Source of the DNA: Bacillus pumilus
Lineage (GTDB): Bacteria; Bacillota; Bacilli; Bacillales; Bacillaceae
Length of the DNA stretch: 64,000 bases
Direction: 5' to 3'
Assembly: GCF_038738535.1 (NCBI RefSeq)
Contig: NZ_CP046128.1
Span: forward strand, 2,542,001 to 2,606,000
Of the stretch, positions 31,931 through 41,064 are shown piece after piece; position 1 is the first letter of the stretch, and each line of letters starts with the position of its first letter. A program made the position numbers and the translations under genes. Below the pieces are notes generated by a model. That model was given only the letters and a program-made list of their open reading frames with translations. It did no database searches and was not told where the DNA came from.

Positions 31931-33627
31931 TATATGGCTTTGATTTTTTTGTACACAGGATGCCACATGGCGTCCTGTACAGCCTGAATGAGATCCTCAG
32001 GCGTTTCCTCTGCAATTCCTTCATCGATCGCTGCTTGCGCCACACGGACAGCCACTGTCGCTGAAACAGTTCGAAGCTGATCCACACTTGGCAGCATCGC
32101 TGCACCCGGCTTTCCGACATTGACCATGCTGGCAATCGCTTCAGCACTCGCAACAAACATGCTGTCTGTTATAAGGCGGGCTTTAGACACAATCGTTCCA
32201 AGACCAAGCCCTGGGAACACAAGTGCATTATTCGCCTGACCAATTTCATATGTCACGCCGCCATATTCGACAGGATCAAATGGGCTTCCCGTTGTCACAA
32301 GGGCGCGTCCTTCTGTCCACTCGATGAGATCTTCAGGCTTTGCTTCTGAAAGAGGTGTTGGGTTCGACATCGGTAAAATGGCTGGGCGCTCCACGTGTGA
32401 CGCCATTTCTTTCACAATTTCCTCTGTAAATGCTCCTCCTACCGTCGAGGTGCCAATTAAGATGGTTGGTTTCGCCTGTTTGACGACCTCTAATAAATCA
32501 ATGGAATGCTTAGGACCGTTACGAGCATAATCCTTTACTTCGTCAGAACGTCTTGCATATGGCTTTTGAAATGGCTGAATGTCAGGCGAATCATCTGTAA
32601 GCAATCCTCTTTTATCAATACACCAGAAATGATCATATGAATCCTCTTCTTTGACACCGTCTCTTACGAGAGCATCACGGATCTGCTCCGCTATGCCAAT
32701 CCCTGCCGTACCCGCTCCGAAAATGACGATTCGGTGATCTTTCAGCGGAACCTTCGAAGCTTTTGCACATGCCAGAACCGCAGCAAGTGAAACAGCTCCA
32801 GTACCTTGAATGTCATCATTAAATGTACAAATACGTTCCTTATATTTTTCCAATATGGCTCGGGCATTTTTTGTCCCAAAGTCTTCCCAGTGAAGGAGTG
32901 CATTTGGAAAAGTTGCGCGGGCAAGCTCTACATATTGATCAATGAACTGATCATAACGTTCTCCTCGAACGCGAGAATGCTGATTTCCAACATAAAGCGG
33001 ATCATTCAAGAGACTTTCCTGGTTCGTCCCGGCATCAAGCACAACGGCCAGCACGCGGCTAGGATCAATGCCTGCTGCGGCTGTATAAACAGCAAGTTTC
33101 CCGACTGAAATGGCAATACCGCCAACACCCCAGTCTCCAATACCTAAAATGCCTTCTGCATCTGTCGCAACGATTAAGTCAATTGATTCATCAACACCGT
33201 AAGAGGCAAAAATCTCTTCCATGCCTTCCAAATCATCAATCGATAAATAAAGCCCCCTTGGCTTTCGATACTCGTGGCTATAACGCTGAATGGCTGTTCC
33301 AACAGTCGGCGTGTAGACAATCGGCAGCATCTCCGCCAAGTGCTCATTTAGTAATTTGTAAAAAAGCACTTCGTTTCTGTCATGAAGTGATGTTAAATAC
33401 ACATTTTTCCCCAGTTCATCCGGCTGTGCCTTGAACTGCTCATATGCACGCTTTGCCTGATCCTCTAATGTTAAAACCTTAGGCGGTAGAAATCCCTTTA
33501 AACCAAGCTCTTCCCGCTCTTCCTTAGTAAATGCAACCCCTTTGTTTAAATAAGGGACGGACATGACTTCCATCCCTCTTAATGGTGTTTCAATGACATC
33601 ACCATGTACACGATAAAATTGGTTCAC
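31930..33627 (-). CDS. malS: NAD-dependent malic enzyme
   Basis: Oxidative decarboxylation of malate to pyruvate. 565 residues (B. subtilis MalS 566). Motifs: [20 protein letters not shown] (near 100), the Lys/Asp active-site region [12 protein letters not shown] and LHWEDFG, and the NAD loop [13 protein letters not shown] (near 316). The start is taken as the third of three nearby GTG codons (33627), placed 7-8 bases after AAAGGAAG. A pair of complementary 8-base arms (33639-33646 and 33669-33676) could hide that ribosome site. Confidence 0.95.
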   Translation of the reverse strand: MNQFYRVHGDVIETPLRGMEVMSVPYLNKGVAFTKEEREELGLKGFLPPKVLTLEDQAKRAYEQFKAQPDELGKNVYLTSLHDRNEVLFYKLLNEHLAEMLPIVYTPTVGTAIQRYSHEYRKPRGLYLSIDDLEGMEEIFASYGVDESIDLIVATDAEGILGIGDWGVGGIAISVGKLAVYTAAAGIDPSRVLAVVLDAGTNQESLLNDPLYVGNQHSRVRGERYDQFIDQYVELARATFPNALLHWEDFGTKNARAILEKYKERICTFNDDIQGTGAVSLAAVLACAKASKVPLKDHRIVIFGAGTAGIGIAEQIRDALVRDGVKEEDSYDHFWCIDKRGLLTDDSPDIQPFQKPYARRSDEVKDYARNGPKHSIDLLEVVKQAKPTILIGTSTVGGAFTEEIVKEMASHVERPAILPMSNPTPLSEAKPEDLIEWTEGRALVTTGSPFDPVEYGGVTYEIGQANNALVFPGLGLGTIVSKARLITDSMFVASAEAIASMVNVGKPGAAMLPSVDQLRTVSATVAVRVAQAAIDEGIAEETPEDLIQAVQDAMWHPVYKKIKAI

Positions 33628-33700
33628 CTGCACTCTTCCTTTCACAAGTTCATTTTGTCGTTATTTTGTGTGAAAGGCGAAAAAACATGCAGATGATCTT

Positions 33701-34549
33701 TTATCTTCCTGTTTCTCTTTTAACTTCATGTGTGATTTGCCCGTCTTCATCCCACTTTACAGCGCGGTAAATCGCATCATGATAAAACAAGTACCACGCA
33801 TTTTTTTCTTCTGCAAATGCCTGCCATTTTTGCTTAGCTGGAATCGAAGTCATTGGGTAATCATCATAAGCCAAGACCCATAATGGATTTTTATGAGCGT
33901 GTGTTGGCATGATATCAGCCAAATGAATCGCTGTTTCGCCCTGACTTGTGAGCGTTAAGATGCTATGGCCATTGCTATGACCGCCTGTATGATGCAGCCC
34001 AATGCCTTTTGTTACTTCGATGCTTTCTTCAAATGGCACCACTTGATTTGCTATAGGCTCCCAGTTTTCTTTCCAATATGTATTTCTTGAGCGGATGTTA
34101 GGCGCCCTCATTTCATCCCATTCGATTTTGGATGTGATGATTTTTGCCTGCGGAAAAACAGACACGAGCTCTTCTCCCTCACGTTTTGTCAGCCCGCTTG
34201 CATGATCGAAGTGAAGGTGTGTCATTAAAACGTAATCAATATCAGCTGGTTGCAGGCCGAGTGCCGCTAGCGATTGTTCCAATTTCGTCTCTTCTGTTAC
34301 GCCGTAATTGCGTTTTTGTTTATCTGTCAGCTTCCCTGATCCGATGCCGGAATCCACTAATAAATGAAGACCATTCCACCGAATGAGGATCGGATCACAC
34401 CGCAGTTCAATTTGATTGCGATCGTTCACCGGGTATTTTTTTGACCATAACGGCTTTGGCACTACACCGAACATCGCACCGCCGTCCATGTGTGTATCTC
34501 CCCCATTTAACCAGAACAGTTCCATGTCACCTATTTTCATTGTCTCCAT
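33701..34549 (-). CDS. ytnP: YtnP, metallo-beta-lactamase-fold lactonase
   Basis: 282 residues (B. subtilis 281). Zn site HLHFDH in [12 protein letters not shown] (near 110), further ligands in [11 protein letters not shown] (near 188) and [12 protein letters not shown]. subtilis YtnP acts as a quorum-quenching lactonase affecting Streptomyces signalling; the same activity is inferred here. The start at 34549 (METMKIG) fits the homologue; AAAGGAGGG lies about 10 bases upstream. Confidence 0.92.
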   Translation of the reverse strand: METMKIGDMELFWLNGGDTHMDGGAMFGVVPKPLWSKKYPVNDRNQIELRCDPILIRWNGLHLLVDSGIGSGKLTDKQKRNYGVTEETKLEQSLAALGLQPADIDYVLMTHLHFDHASGLTKREGEELVSVFPQAKIITSKIEWDEMRAPNIRSRNTYWKENWEPIANQVVPFEESIEVTKGIGLHHTGGHSNGHSILTLTSQGETAIHLADIMPTHAHKNPLWVLAYDDYPMTSIPAKQKWQAFAEEKNAWYLFYHDAIYRAVKWDEDGQITHEVKRETGR

Positions 34550-34618
34550 TGCTGTCATCCCTCCTTTTTCTATCGTAGCAAATACAGCTGAAAATCGCAT
34601 GCATCAATCTTTTCATGA

Positions 34619-34657
34619 AAAAAGCTGACTGCAATTTTTCTTTGCAGCCAGCTTGAT
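34619..34657 (-). terminator. trmB terminator
   Basis: AAGCTG-C-TGCAA type arms with a T run on the minus strand, between trmB and ytnP. Confidence 0.85.
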
Positions 34658-34665
34658 GTCACTTG

Positions 34666-35307
34666 TTATTCTGGAAATTTTACTTCTGATCGATAGATGG
34701 GTTGTCCCATAGACGAGAATTTCTCTTCGTATTCAGTCATCACATTTCCTTCTAATCCGTCCTTATGCAAATCTAGACTGACATACGTTAAAAGAAGGCC
34801 ATATGCAGAAAAACTCTTTAAGGAATATTCAAATAATCCGCGGTTATCTGTTTTGAAATGCAATTCACCACCTGGACGGAGAATATGTTCATATCGCTCT
34901 AAAAAGGCCTTAAACGTTAATCTGCGCTTTTCATGCCTTGCTTTTGGCCACGGATCAGAGAAATTCAAATACACCCGGTCAATTTCATTTTCCGCAAACA
35001 CATCTGTCAGCGTTTCAGCATTAATGTTCAAAAGCTTTACATTTTCAACATCTGTCTCTTTGATTTTATCTACTGCTGTCACAATGACACTTTTAAATAA
35101 TTCAATGCCAATATAGTTGATATCAGGATGAAGCTTGCCCATTCCAGCGATAAAGCTCCCTTTTCCTGTCCCAACTTCGATATGGATTGGATGATCATTT
35201 CCAAACAGCTCATGCCATTTCCCTTTATATTGCTCGGGGCTAGCTAAGGCAATATGAGCATTTTCAGCTAAGTAATCATCAGCCCATGGTTTATGTCGCA
35301 TTCTCAA
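34666..35307 (-). CDS. trmB: tRNA (guanine-N7-)-methyltransferase
   Basis: Makes m7G46 in tRNA from SAM. 213 residues, the same as B. subtilis TrmB. SAM loop [10 protein letters not shown] (near 43), [15 protein letters not shown] (near 115) and the C-terminal TEYEEKF are diagnostic. The TTG at 35307 is kept as start because GAGGTG lies 7 bases upstream and the homologue also begins MRMRHKPW; the ATG two codons later is the alternative. Confidence 0.95.
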   Translation of the reverse strand: MRMRHKPWADDYLAENAHIALASPEQYKGKWHELFGNDHPIHIEVGTGKGSFIAGMGKLHPDINYIGIELFKSVIVTAVDKIKETDVENVKLLNINAETLTDVFAENEIDRVYLNFSDPWPKARHEKRRLTFKAFLERYEHILRPGGELHFKTDNRGLFEYSLKSFSAYGLLLTYVSLDLHKDGLEGNVMTEYEEKFSSMGQPIYRSEVKFPE

Positions 35308-35392
35308 TTTGATACACCTCTATTTTCTTTACATTTTATCAAGATACCATGAAACATAAAGACCCGCAAGACAGCATCTTTATGCGCATATG

Positions 35393-35423
35393 AAAAAGAC
35401 CAGCCCTTCGCTTGAGCTGGTCT
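35393..35423 (-). terminator. Minus-strand terminator beyond ytzH (probably for ytmP)
   Basis: GACCAGC / GCTGGTC arms with five T on the minus strand. The only upstream minus-strand gene is ytmP, so its transcript would run antisense through all of ytzH before stopping here. Confidence 0.8.
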
Positions 35424-35495
35424 GCCGCATGTATAAATTGGGCGCTGAATGCACAGTTTAACCACATAAATGACACGCAGAAAAGGAGCATACGT

Positions 35496-35771
35496 ATGGG
35501 ATTAAACCGTCAACATCAGCTTCAATTAATCAAAGATATTTTAACCGATCACCAGTTGGATTGCTGCGGGACTGTTGCAGAATATGAACAGGTGGGACGT
35601 GTGATTCAATTAATGCTGGCAAAAGAAGACCTTGATGCCGACATTCGTCAATTATTAACAGATATTTATGATTACAGCCAAAAGGGCACTTCTGTCAGTT
35701 CAATTGATGCACATATCGAGGAGCATCAATCGCATTTGTCAGAGTGGGTCGAGAATATTCCTATGTCTTAA
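35496..35771 (+). CDS. ytzH: YtzH-like protein
   Basis: 91 residues, helical and soluble, near the length of B. subtilis YtzH (92); function unknown. The start at 35496 is set by AAAGGAGCATACGT; the 28 codons upstream that stay open contain the minus-strand terminator and no ribosome site. It converges on ytmP and their stop codons overlap by 4 bases. No plus-strand terminator follows within 800 bases. Confidence 0.85.
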   Translation: MGLNRQHQLQLIKDILTDHQLDCCGTVAEYEQVGRVIQLMLAKEDLDADIRQLLTDIYDYSQKGTSVSSIDAHIEEHQSHLSEWVENIPMS

Positions 35772-36568
35772 TGGATGTTTAACCGCTTTAAGAGTGCGCT
35801 CAGCTCCGCTTGCACTTCTTGCTGCGCTTTTTCATTTCCTTTTCTTTTATGCCACACGACAAACGATACGGTTTCAGCGAGGACGTACCAATCCATGCGT
35901 TTTCGCAAATTGTCCGTCAGCGGGGCACCGTACATCGAGAGCCAGCTTTCCCAGTTCTCTTCTTCAACATAATGGTATAAAAGTGGTCCAAGATCAATGG
36001 CTGGGTCAGCAATCATCGCCCCATCCCAATCGATCAAGTAAAGCTGATTTTCATCTGTCAGCAGCCAATTATTATGATTGAGGTCACAATGACACACGAC
36101 CTTGTCCTCAAATTGGACTGCCTCCACATGCTTCTCTAAGTACTGGATGGCACGTGTAATGTCTTGTGAATCGATTTGCTCTTTTAATATGGACTGTTTT
36201 AAATGCTTCAAAATGGATTCTGGGTGTAGAGCGTGCTTCTCTAATCTTTTCAGCATATCAAGCAATTCTTTAGATGTATGAATTTTTCTTAGCTGCTCTG
36301 CTACAGGACGGTCATTCATGTCCTTTGGCTTCAGCTCTCTGCCGCTCAGCCAGTGCTGCGCAGTGATGACATCCCCATTTTCCATTCGTTTTGTCCAGAC
36401 AAGCTTCGGCACAATGCCTTCAGCTGACAAAACCGCAAGAAACGGTGACGTATTGCGTTTTAAAAATAGCTTTTGGTCATTGTGTGTTGCGAAGTACGCA
36501 TCTCCCGTAGCGCCTCCAGCAGGAGAGATGTGCCATTCGCTACCTAATATTTGTCCCAACCAGTTCAT
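35768..36568 (-). CDS. ytmP: YtmP, aminoglycoside phosphotransferase/choline kinase-fold protein
   Basis: 266 residues with a small-molecule kinase fold: the P-loop-like start GGATGDAYFAT, Lys in LFLKRNTSP, catalytic CHCDLNHNNWLL (near 184) and metal site LIDWDGAMIADPAIDLG (near 202). Substrate unknown. Start uncertain: ATG at 36568 is used, while a TTG four codons upstream is also in frame and neither has a good ribosome site. In B. subtilis amyX (pullulanase) lies next upstream; here it is missing. Confidence 0.88.
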   Translation of the reverse strand: MNWLGQILGSEWHISPAGGATGDAYFATHNDQKLFLKRNTSPFLAVLSAEGIVPKLVWTKRMENGDVITAQHWLSGRELKPKDMNDRPVAEQLRKIHTSKELLDMLKRLEKHALHPESILKHLKQSILKEQIDSQDITRAIQYLEKHVEAVQFEDKVVCHCDLNHNNWLLTDENQLYLIDWDGAMIADPAIDLGPLLYHYVEEENWESWLSMYGAPLTDNLRKRMDWYVLAETVSFVVWHKRKGNEKAQQEVQAELSALLKRLNIH

Positions 36569-36626
36569 ATCAATTTTCAACCCATCATTTCTTAAAATAT
36601 TTTAAATCTTGCTTTTTTAGTCGACA

Positions 36627-36666
36627 AAATTCAGCCGATTGAAGATCAATTGGCTGTTTCTTTTTT
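36627..36666 (+). terminator. Plus-strand terminator beyond ytmP (probably for ytzH)
   Basis: CAGCCGATTG / CAATTGGCTG arms followed by a T-rich run on the plus strand only. The nearest plus-strand gene upstream is ytzH, 850 bases away. Confidence 0.65.
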
Positions 36667-36684
36667 ATTTATATGATCATAAAA

Positions 36685-36737
36685 ACAAAAAGGACAGCTA
36701 TTGAGAATGAGATGCTAAACAATAGCCGTCCTATAGA
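36685..36737 (-). terminator. Terminator of the thpR-ytlQ-ytlR operon
   Basis: AGGAC-GCTATTG / CAATAGC-GTCCT arms with T runs on the minus strand. Confidence 0.75.
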
Positions 36738-36851
36738 TTTTATCGTTACCTTCTTATACTCGTCAAGCAAAACTAGAAAATCAGGACAAGAACCTTATGA
36801 AAAGGAAGGCTTTTTTCATGGTTTTTGACTAGGGCATTCACGAGAAGCCAT

Positions 36852-37781
36852 TTAAGCACGTAATTTTAAGGAGCGCTCACTCGCCTTCACAAAGACAGGC
36901 GTTGCGCCGATCACTTCTCCATCTGCATGAAATAAGATTTTTGCATCTGCCTCCAAGTACGCTTCCTCGTGCTGATACAGGGTAACGCCCTTCATTCCAA
37001 GATGCTTTCGAAACACCATCGCACTTAAAAACAAGAGCACTTTGAATGGATTCAAATCCGTGACAACGATCGTTTGAAAGCCTGGCTGCCTCGCGCTCAC
37101 TTCCGGTGCTGCTTCCAGCCCGCCTCCGTAATAGGGGTGATTGCATACAATCACAAACCATACTTGGCGAAAGACCTTCTTCTCATTTTCAATAAACAGC
37201 GCAAGGTCAAACGGCTTAAAGGACCATAAAGAATGGAGAAATGACAGCGGGTAGATGATAAACCCAAGCCCCAGCCGTTTCAGCCACTTTTTTCCTCTGA
37301 AATGCACTGTTTTCCTTAGCACATGCGCATCAAACCCAGCACCGATATGATTGAGAAAGAGAACGGATTGCGGGCTTTCTGCATGATCTTGAAAGGAGCC
37401 GAGAGAAAATGTTTTGGTGAGCATTCTCTTTTGCTTTCTCACTTCTTTTAGGACATCTTGACGATGGATGCCGAGGCCCTTCGCCGCATCATTCCAATGA
37501 CCGGCGGGAACAAAGCTTAACTGCACATGATCCATTTCCTTTAAGCCATTCAGGACTTCATGAATGGTGCCGTCACCGCCAATGACAATCAGGCGCTTCA
37601 GCCTGTCATCTTGCATGGCGCTAATTTGTCTTGCCAATACTTCTGCATGACCTTCATGCTGGGTGAGAAACGATCGATAAGAGATCTCCACCTTTTGTAA
37701 TTCTTTCTCTATGCTCCTCCATGTACGAAGTCCTTTTCCATGTCCTGCTGCTGGATTAACGATAAAGTACCATTCATTCAT
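36852..37781 (-). CDS. ytlR: YtlR, diacylglycerol/sphingosine-kinase-family lipid kinase
   Basis: 309 residues, the DAGK catalytic fold: NPAAGHGKG near residue 9 and the nucleotide-binding VIGGDGTIHEVLNGL near 65. Phosphorylates an unknown lipid; the main Bacillus diacylglycerol kinase is DgkB, so the substrate is uncertain. GTGGAGC precedes the ATG. Last gene of thpR-ytlQ-ytlR. Confidence 0.92.
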   Translation of the reverse strand: MNEWYFIVNPAAGHGKGLRTWRSIEKELQKVEISYRSFLTQHEGHAEVLARQISAMQDDRLKRLIVIGGDGTIHEVLNGLKEMDHVQLSFVPAGHWNDAAKGLGIHRQDVLKEVRKQKRMLTKTFSLGSFQDHAESPQSVLFLNHIGAGFDAHVLRKTVHFRGKKWLKRLGLGFIIYPLSFLHSLWSFKPFDLALFIENEKKVFRQVWFVIVCNHPYYGGGLEAAPEVSARQPGFQTIVVTDLNPFKVLLFLSAMVFRKHLGMKGVTLYQHEEAYLEADAKILFHADGEVIGATPVFVKASERSLKLRA

Positions 37782-37829
37782 ATATTAGCTCCACTCAGGT
37801 CTCATTTTTCGTGACCTTCCATTATGCCT

Positions 37830-38765
37830 TTAATCGAGCCATTCCTGCCTTCTTTTGCTGTCTGATTCACCATAAGCAAGCAATGCCTTTGTCGCCTTAA
37901 ATTGCTGATGCTTTGTCGGCGCGGTATTTTTCCGCTGCTTTTCAAACCAATCTTCCGCCTTCTTCTTATCGACAACCTCCATCCCGTATGGAACTTCCGG
38001 TAAGTCAATATAAGAGGTTCTGCTGATCAGGATTTTTTTCACAGGAAGATCGACACCGCTTTGCTGTAAGATCTTTGACACGACGGTGCCAGAGCGCAGA
38101 AGGCTTGCGCAAGGATTCAAAACGGACTGAACAGCTTTCCCATTCGCCCGCTTTTCCCAAAAACGTTCCTTCGTTCCGATATATACGCTGTCAGGCTCTG
38201 CCTCTAAGAAGGATAAACAAATCACTTCCAGCGGCGTAATAAGTACTGAACATAATTCCATCTCTGCTTTTTGAATGAGCAGCACCGGCTTATACATCAC
38301 AAAATATGAATCCGGAAGCTGCCTAGCAAGCATACGCAGCTTTTCATCATACCGAATATGATGGGAGACGGTTGAAATGTGGGAAATCGTCGAGCTCGCC
38401 CATTTTAATTGAACATCGTATAGATGATCCTTAAAAAAATGAATGAGCTTCGTTTCATCGGTAGGAACGTTTGTAAAGACACCTTGCTCTATATCTGTCG
38501 GCTCGTTAAAAAGACTCAGGTCCCGTTCCTTTTTCATATCGGCTTCTTTTTGCTTTCTTTTTAAGGAGAATTTCTTTCTCTTTTCTTCCTCTTGTTCAGG
38601 CACTTGTTCAGAGATTTGGTCAAATGAATGCTGCGCCTCCTGTTTTGAAGCCTTTTTTAACTCGTCCCACCTTTGCTTTTTCAATCGAATGAATTGATTG
38701 ATGTAGTGATGCGGGTCTTGTTCATATCGTGATATATAATCTTGAATTTTGATAATTTGCGCCAT
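37830..38765 (-). CDS. ytlQ: YtlQ, conserved protein of unknown function
   Basis: 311 residues. The N-terminal ~100 residues are highly charged and helical (IRLKKQRWDELKK ... KRKKFSLKRKQKEADMKK). The C-terminal ~200 form a mixed alpha/beta domain that vaguely recalls nuclease-related (NERD-like) folds, but I cannot point to catalytic residues. The start at 38765 follows GGAGTGAG; a longer frame exists but overlaps thpR. It lies between thpR and ytlR in one operon, as in B. subtilis. Confidence 0.85.
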   Translation of the reverse strand: MAQIIKIQDYISRYEQDPHHYINQFIRLKKQRWDELKKASKQEAQHSFDQISEQVPEQEEEKRKKFSLKRKQKEADMKKERDLSLFNEPTDIEQGVFTNVPTDETKLIHFFKDHLYDVQLKWASSTISHISTVSHHIRYDEKLRMLARQLPDSYFVMYKPVLLIQKAEMELCSVLITPLEVICLSFLEAEPDSVYIGTKERFWEKRANGKAVQSVLNPCASLLRSGTVVSKILQQSGVDLPVKKILISRTSYIDLPEVPYGMEVVDKKKAEDWFEKQRKNTAPTKHQQFKATKALLAYGESDSKRRQEWLD

Positions 38766-38790
38766 CTGCTGCTCACTCCAACTTTTAGAA

Positions 38791-39342
38791 TCATTTATGT
38801 AGTGCAAATTGTTTGATTGCGTGATAACGCGGGGTTTCTTTCGGACGTATTTCAAATAGAGTCATACAAGAAACCTCTATCACGTATGGCTCTTTGCGTA
38901 AAGGCGCTTGTTCTGCAAAAGAGTGAGCCGCGTTCCATTTTCGCGCAATCGTCATATGCGGATGAAACGGTCTCTTTTCAACAGGATGTCCTGCTGACAA
39001 TACGGCTTCTTTCACCTTTTCTCTTAATTGCATGAGCGGTTCACTTTCATTAGGTTTTGCAAAAAAGACTCTCGGGCGCTCCTTCATGCCAAACTGTCCT
39101 ACCTCATTCAGCTCTAGTGAAAATGCAGCGGCTTCATTTGAAAGGATATCAAGCAGCTCGATGATCTTTTTTAAACGCTCATCTGGAATGGCACCTAAAA
39201 AGATCAGGGTCACATGATAATCATCTGGTGCTGTCCACTTTTGAAAGGATAGTCCGCTCCTTATATCCATGTCTTTTTTGATTTGATGCGCAAGTTGTTC
39301 AGGGATGTGAATCCCTATAAAATAATGACGGTTTTCTGCCAC
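38791..39342 (-). CDS. thpR: RNA 2',3'-cyclic phosphodiesterase (2H family)
   Basis: 183 residues with the two H-x-T/S-x motifs that define the fold: HVTL (near 44) and HMTI (near 132). The family opens 2',3'-cyclic phosphates on RNA ends and was first described as 2'-5' RNA ligase; the physiological role is unclear. GTG start at 39342 with AGGTG upstream. B. subtilis name ytlP. First gene of a three-gene operon. Confidence 0.92.
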   Translation of the reverse strand: MAENRHYFIGIHIPEQLAHQIKKDMDIRSGLSFQKWTAPDDYHVTLIFLGAIPDERLKKIIELLDILSNEAAAFSLELNEVGQFGMKERPRVFFAKPNESEPLMQLREKVKEAVLSAGHPVEKRPFHPHMTIARKWNAAHSFAEQAPLRKEPYVIEVSCMTLFEIRPKETPRYHAIKQFALHK

Positions 39343-39436
39343 AATATCACCTGTCCTTTTTTAACAAACTTTACGAATCCCCATTGATGATAGTATAACT
39401 AAAGAAATGCAGAATGAGAAGAAAGGGTGTCACATG

Positions 39437-40366
39437 ATGAAGGTTGCACAAAATATAGCTGAGCTGATTGGCGATACACCACTTGTTAAATTACAGCGGC
39501 TTCAGCCAGGCAATGCGGCAGCTGTTTATTTAAAGCTGGAATCATTTAATCCTAGCGGCAGTGTGAAGGACCGCGCTGCTTACAATATGATCGTCGAGGC
39601 TGAAAGGCAAGGAAAGCTTACAAAAGGAGCGACCATTATTGAACCAACGAGTGGGAATACAGGGATTGGTTTAGCCATGAACGCAGCAGCAAGAGGCTAT
39701 AAAGCAATCCTTGTCATGCCAGATACGATGACAAAGGAAAGAATCAATATTTTGAAGGCTTATGGGGCGCAGGTCGTTTTAACCCCAGGAGAAGAAAAAA
39801 TGCCAGGCTGTATTCGCAAGGCAGAGGAACTGGCGTCTCAAATTCCTCATAGCTTTATCCCGATGCAATTTGATAATGGGGCGAACCCAGATGCACATAG
39901 AGGCACAACGGCTGTTGAAATCATGGAAGCTGTAAAACAACTTGGAAAGCCCCTTGGAGCCTTTGTCGCAACAGCAGGAACTGGCGGAACCATTACAGGC
40001 ACCGGAGAGGAATTAAAGAAGGCATTCCCTCATTTGACCATACGTGTGGCAGAGCCAAAGGGATCTCCAGTCTTATCTGGCGGGAAACCTGGCAAACATA
40101 AACTTGTTGGCACAAGCCCAGGATTTATTCCCCATATTTTAAACGAGCATGTCTATGATGAGATCGTGCAAGTAAGCGATGAGGATGCGTACACAATCAC
40201 ACGTCAGCTTGCCCGGCTTGAAGGAATTTTAGTTGGTCCATCATCTGGTGCAGCCTGCTATGCTGCGATTGAAACAGCCAAGCAACTGCCGGCAGAACAA
40301 ATCGTGATCTGTATGACAGCAGATACAGGCGAACGATACTTATCAAGTGATGTTTTTCAAGATTAA
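39437..40366 (+). CDS. ytkP: Cysteine synthase-like protein YtkP
   Basis: PLP enzyme of the O-acetylserine sulfhydrylase family, 309 residues. PLP lysine in PSGSVKDRAA (near 43), PTSGNTG loop (near 70), and phosphate loop GTGGTITGTG (near 177). The main synthase in Bacillus is CysK; whether YtkP uses O-acetylserine or another acceptor is not known from sequence. AAAGGGTG lies upstream; the second of two adjacent ATGs gives the better spacing. It is divergent from thpR and followed by a terminator. Confidence 0.92.
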   Translation: MKVAQNIAELIGDTPLVKLQRLQPGNAAAVYLKLESFNPSGSVKDRAAYNMIVEAERQGKLTKGATIIEPTSGNTGIGLAMNAAARGYKAILVMPDTMTKERINILKAYGAQVVLTPGEEKMPGCIRKAEELASQIPHSFIPMQFDNGANPDAHRGTTAVEIMEAVKQLGKPLGAFVATAGTGGTITGTGEELKKAFPHLTIRVAEPKGSPVLSGGKPGKHKLVGTSPGFIPHILNEHVYDEIVQVSDEDAYTITRQLARLEGILVGPSSGAACYAAIETAKQLPAEQIVICMTADTGERYLSSDVFQD

Positions 40367-40402
40367 AAAAGGAACAGGGTCATGAATCCCTGTTCCTTTT
40401 TC
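40365..40402. terminator. Bidirectional terminator between ytkP and the S51 peptidase gene
   Basis: AAAAAGGAACAGGG / CCCTGTTCCTTTTT perfect 14-bp arms with an 8-base loop. Confidence 0.92.
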
Positions 40403-40414
40403 TTCGTTTCAAGG

Positions 40415-41041
40415 TTAGGACGATTTGTCGGACTTCACCTCAGCCTGCTCCCCTGTGATGAGTAAAGCCTGCTCATCAGTAAGCGGGCATAAATCAAGCG
40501 TCTGCTCAAACTGTTCCATGATTTGCTGCGCAGCCTCGCCTAAATAGGTATTGTACATATGCGGTACCGGATAGTAGCTTATCTCATTGAATCCTTGACA
40601 TGATGAAAGTTCTGCTGCCTTCTGCCGATCATCCATCACGGAGATATATTCAATGCTTGGTGCCATGATGATACTCCCTGCGGACTCTCCGATGTACAGC
40701 TTGCCTTTATTGATTTCTTCTTTCAGCACGTCATCAAGACGATGCTTTCTTAATTCCTGCAGCAAATAGAAGGTGTTGCCTCCTGATACGTACATCACAT
40801 CATTTTGTTCAATCATCTTTGTGATTTCTTCAGTAGACTGCTCAGCTATCTGAACGGTCTCTAGATGCATACCTAGTTGATGAAAGGCTTCTTTCGCTGC
40901 CTCCACATAGTGCGTGACTTCTTCCACAGCACTGGCTGTTGGAAAAAATGTCACGCGTTTTCCTTTTAATGATTCACCCGCAAAGTCAGATAAGAGAGAA
41001 TAGCTGTCTTTGAATGAAGAGCATAAGAACATTTTTTTCAC
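40415..41041 (-). CDS. Peptidase S51-family protein (dipeptidase E-like)
   Basis: 208 residues. The nucleophile elbow YIGESAGSIIMAP (near 115) and the early VSGGNTFYLLQ motif are those of aspartyl dipeptidase PepE and relatives; the fold is class I glutamine-amidotransferase-like. GTG start at 41041 with GAGGGGATTC upstream. It is 23 bases downstream of ytjP on the same strand, so the two peptidases may be co-transcribed. I do not recall this gene between ytkP and ytjP in B. subtilis. Confidence 0.87.
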   Translation of the reverse strand: MKKMFLCSSFKDSYSLLSDFAGESLKGKRVTFFPTASAVEEVTHYVEAAKEAFHQLGMHLETVQIAEQSTEEITKMIEQNDVMYVSGGNTFYLLQELRKHRLDDVLKEEINKGKLYIGESAGSIIMAPSIEYISVMDDRQKAAELSSCQGFNEISYYPVPHMYNTYLGEAAQQIMEQFEQTLDLCPLTDEQALLITGEQAEVKSDKSS

Positions 41042-41064
41042 TGTGAATCCCCTCTTCTCTTTTT

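Larger units (their letters stand above)
36581..36851. other. ytmP-ytlR gap with two hairpins
   Basis: 270 bases without a gene, at the place where B. subtilis carries amyX. It holds a plus-strand terminator and a minus-strand terminator (listed separately); the remainder shows no clear element besides the expected ytmP promoter. Confidence 0.6.

Noticed and set aside
35412..35495. 28-codon N-terminal extension of ytzH
   Set aside because: It includes part of the minus-strand terminator hairpin and has no ribosome site, while a good one stands before 35496.
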